From: Comamonadaceae bacterium
Lineage (GTDB): Bacteria > Pseudomonadota > Gammaproteobacteria > Burkholderiales > Burkholderiaceae_C
NCBI GenBank assembly: GCA_947447355.1
Contig: CANFJF010000032.1
Location: forward strand, 1 to 42,342
Length of the DNA: 42,342 bases
Reading direction: 5' to 3'
Both the position numbers and the translations under genes were made by a program. Positions 41,768 to 42,342 of the stretch are shown here, in pieces (the first letter of the stretch is position 1; every line of letters starts with the position of its first letter). The notes beneath the pieces were generated by a model. It saw only the letters and a program-made list of their open reading frames with translations, was not told the DNA's origin and searched no databases.

Positions 41768-42342
41768 TTGAACTCAAGTAACCGGCGTCAATGCCTGATA
41801 CAGATGGCCAGCTTGCTCGCGCTGGCACCTGCCCTCACGCCAACAAGCGCAAAAGCAGACGAGCCCACCTACCCGCTTCGGCCGATCACGCTGATCGTGC
41901 CTTGGCCTGCAGGCGGCTCCACCGATATCTCATTGCGCTTTTTAGCCGAAGAAGCCGGCAAGCGCTTAGGCCAAACCATCATCGTTGAGAACCGGCCAGG
42001 CGCCGGTGGCAGCATGGCCATGCCCCTGCTCCAAACGGCCAAGCCCGATGGCTACACCCTGGCCCAGATGCCGCAACCGGTGTTTCACATCGGTCACCGA
42101 CAAAAAGTGTTGTGGGATCCAATCCGTGACACCACCCCCATCATTCAAATTTCGGGTTATACCTTTGGCGTTGTGGTGCCGACAGCCAGTCCGTTTCAAA
42201 ATATGGCCGACGTCTTAAAGTGGGGTCGCGCGAACCCTGGTCAGCTCACCGTCGGCTCCAACGGTATCGGCACCACGCCGCACACTGCGATGGAAGAGTT
42301 GATGGAGCAACAAGGCATCAGCTACGTTCACGTTCCCTACAA
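41768..42342 (+). CDS. Bug/TctC-family periplasmic receptor, 5' part (cut by window end)
   Basis: The reading frame starts at TTG 41768 as MNSSNRRQCLIQMASLLALA, which gives a normal Arg-rich signal peptide; ATG 41804 would leave a signal peptide without a positive N-terminus. The mature part begins DEPTYPLRPITLIVPWPAGG, with the first Bug ligand loop, and continues through VENRPGAGGSMAMPLLQTA to LTVGSNGIGTTPHTAMEELM, the second loop. The frame is still open at 42342. It follows pedC by 34 bp and may belong to the same operon. Confidence 0.88.
   Translation, partial: MNSSNRRQCLIQMASLLALAPALTPTSAKADEPTYPLRPITLIVPWPAGGSTDISLRFLAEEAGKRLGQTIIVENRPGAGGSMAMPLLQTAKPDGYTLAQMPQPVFHIGHRQKVLWDPIRDTTPIIQISGYTFGVVVPTASPFQNMADVLKWGRANPGQLTVGSNGIGTTPHTAMEELMEQQGISYVHVPY

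Noticed and set aside
40671..41771. Plus-strand frame of 366 codons overlapping the binding protein and permease
   Set aside because: Out-of-frame shadow; the receptor and PedC-like permease in the other frames have clear signal peptide and membrane helices.

Overview
The window looks like part of a betaproteobacterial chromosome, most probably Comamonadaceae (Rhodoferax/Polaromonas-like). The clues are moderately high GC, a phasin, HpnCDE hopanoid genes, several Bug/TctC-type periplasmic receptors, CaiB-type CoA transferase cassettes and the general style of the proteins. I see no phage, integrase, insertion sequence or CRISPR array. Genus-level placement is inference.

Layout. 1-5.1 kb, minus strand: truncated trigger factor gene, tRNA-Leu(UAG), and a two-gene RND efflux operon (adaptor lipoprotein plus pump). 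5.2-8.2 kb, plus: hpnC-hpnD-hpnE, which make squalene from farnesyl diphosphate by way of hydroxysqualene. 8.3-10.7 kb: a GST and a HAD hydrolase (minus), then ferrochelatase (plus). 10.8-14.6 kb, minus: tctC-tctB-tctA tripartite carboxylate transporter, with palindromic repeats between tctC and tctB and a higBA toxin-antitoxin pair abutting tctA. 14.8-20.3 kb: an Hsp15-like S4 protein (plus), then a minus-strand acyl-CoA module: LysR regulator, CaiB-type CoA transferase, HMG-CoA-lyase-like enzyme, orphan Bug receptor and an SDR that lacks the usual catalytic residues.

20.4-25 kb, plus: a compact biotin/biotin-precursor operon (BioM ATPase, BioN transmembrane protein, BioY) continuing with overlapping genes into an acyl-CoA ligase and a thiolase-like protein. 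25.1-28.6 kb, minus: D,D-carboxypeptidase, nitroreductase, DUF3014 protein and a double-SH3 protein, with two clear intrinsic terminators. 28.8-30.4 kb: a membrane acyltransferase and a phasin with a perfect palindrome just upstream.

30.6-37.7 kb is the most distinctive accessory region. It holds an OprB-like porin, an orphan Bug receptor, a small Rieske ferredoxin, a phthalate-dioxygenase-type Rieske oxygenase, a zinc alcohol dehydrogenase, an IclR regulator and a CobW/G3E metal-chaperone-type GTPase. The ferredoxin and oxygenase genes diverge from a 161-bp region that carries a good sigma70-type promoter immediately followed by a 35-bp nested palindrome, a strong candidate for the IclR operator. 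Read together this is a putative uptake-and-oxidation unit for an unknown, probably aromatic carboxylate. 37.9-42.3 kb, plus: a PQQ-alcohol-dehydrogenase-associated ABC system (ATPase, YVTN beta-propeller, binding protein, PedC-type permease), followed by another Bug receptor cut by the window end. No quinoprotein dehydrogenase is inside the window.
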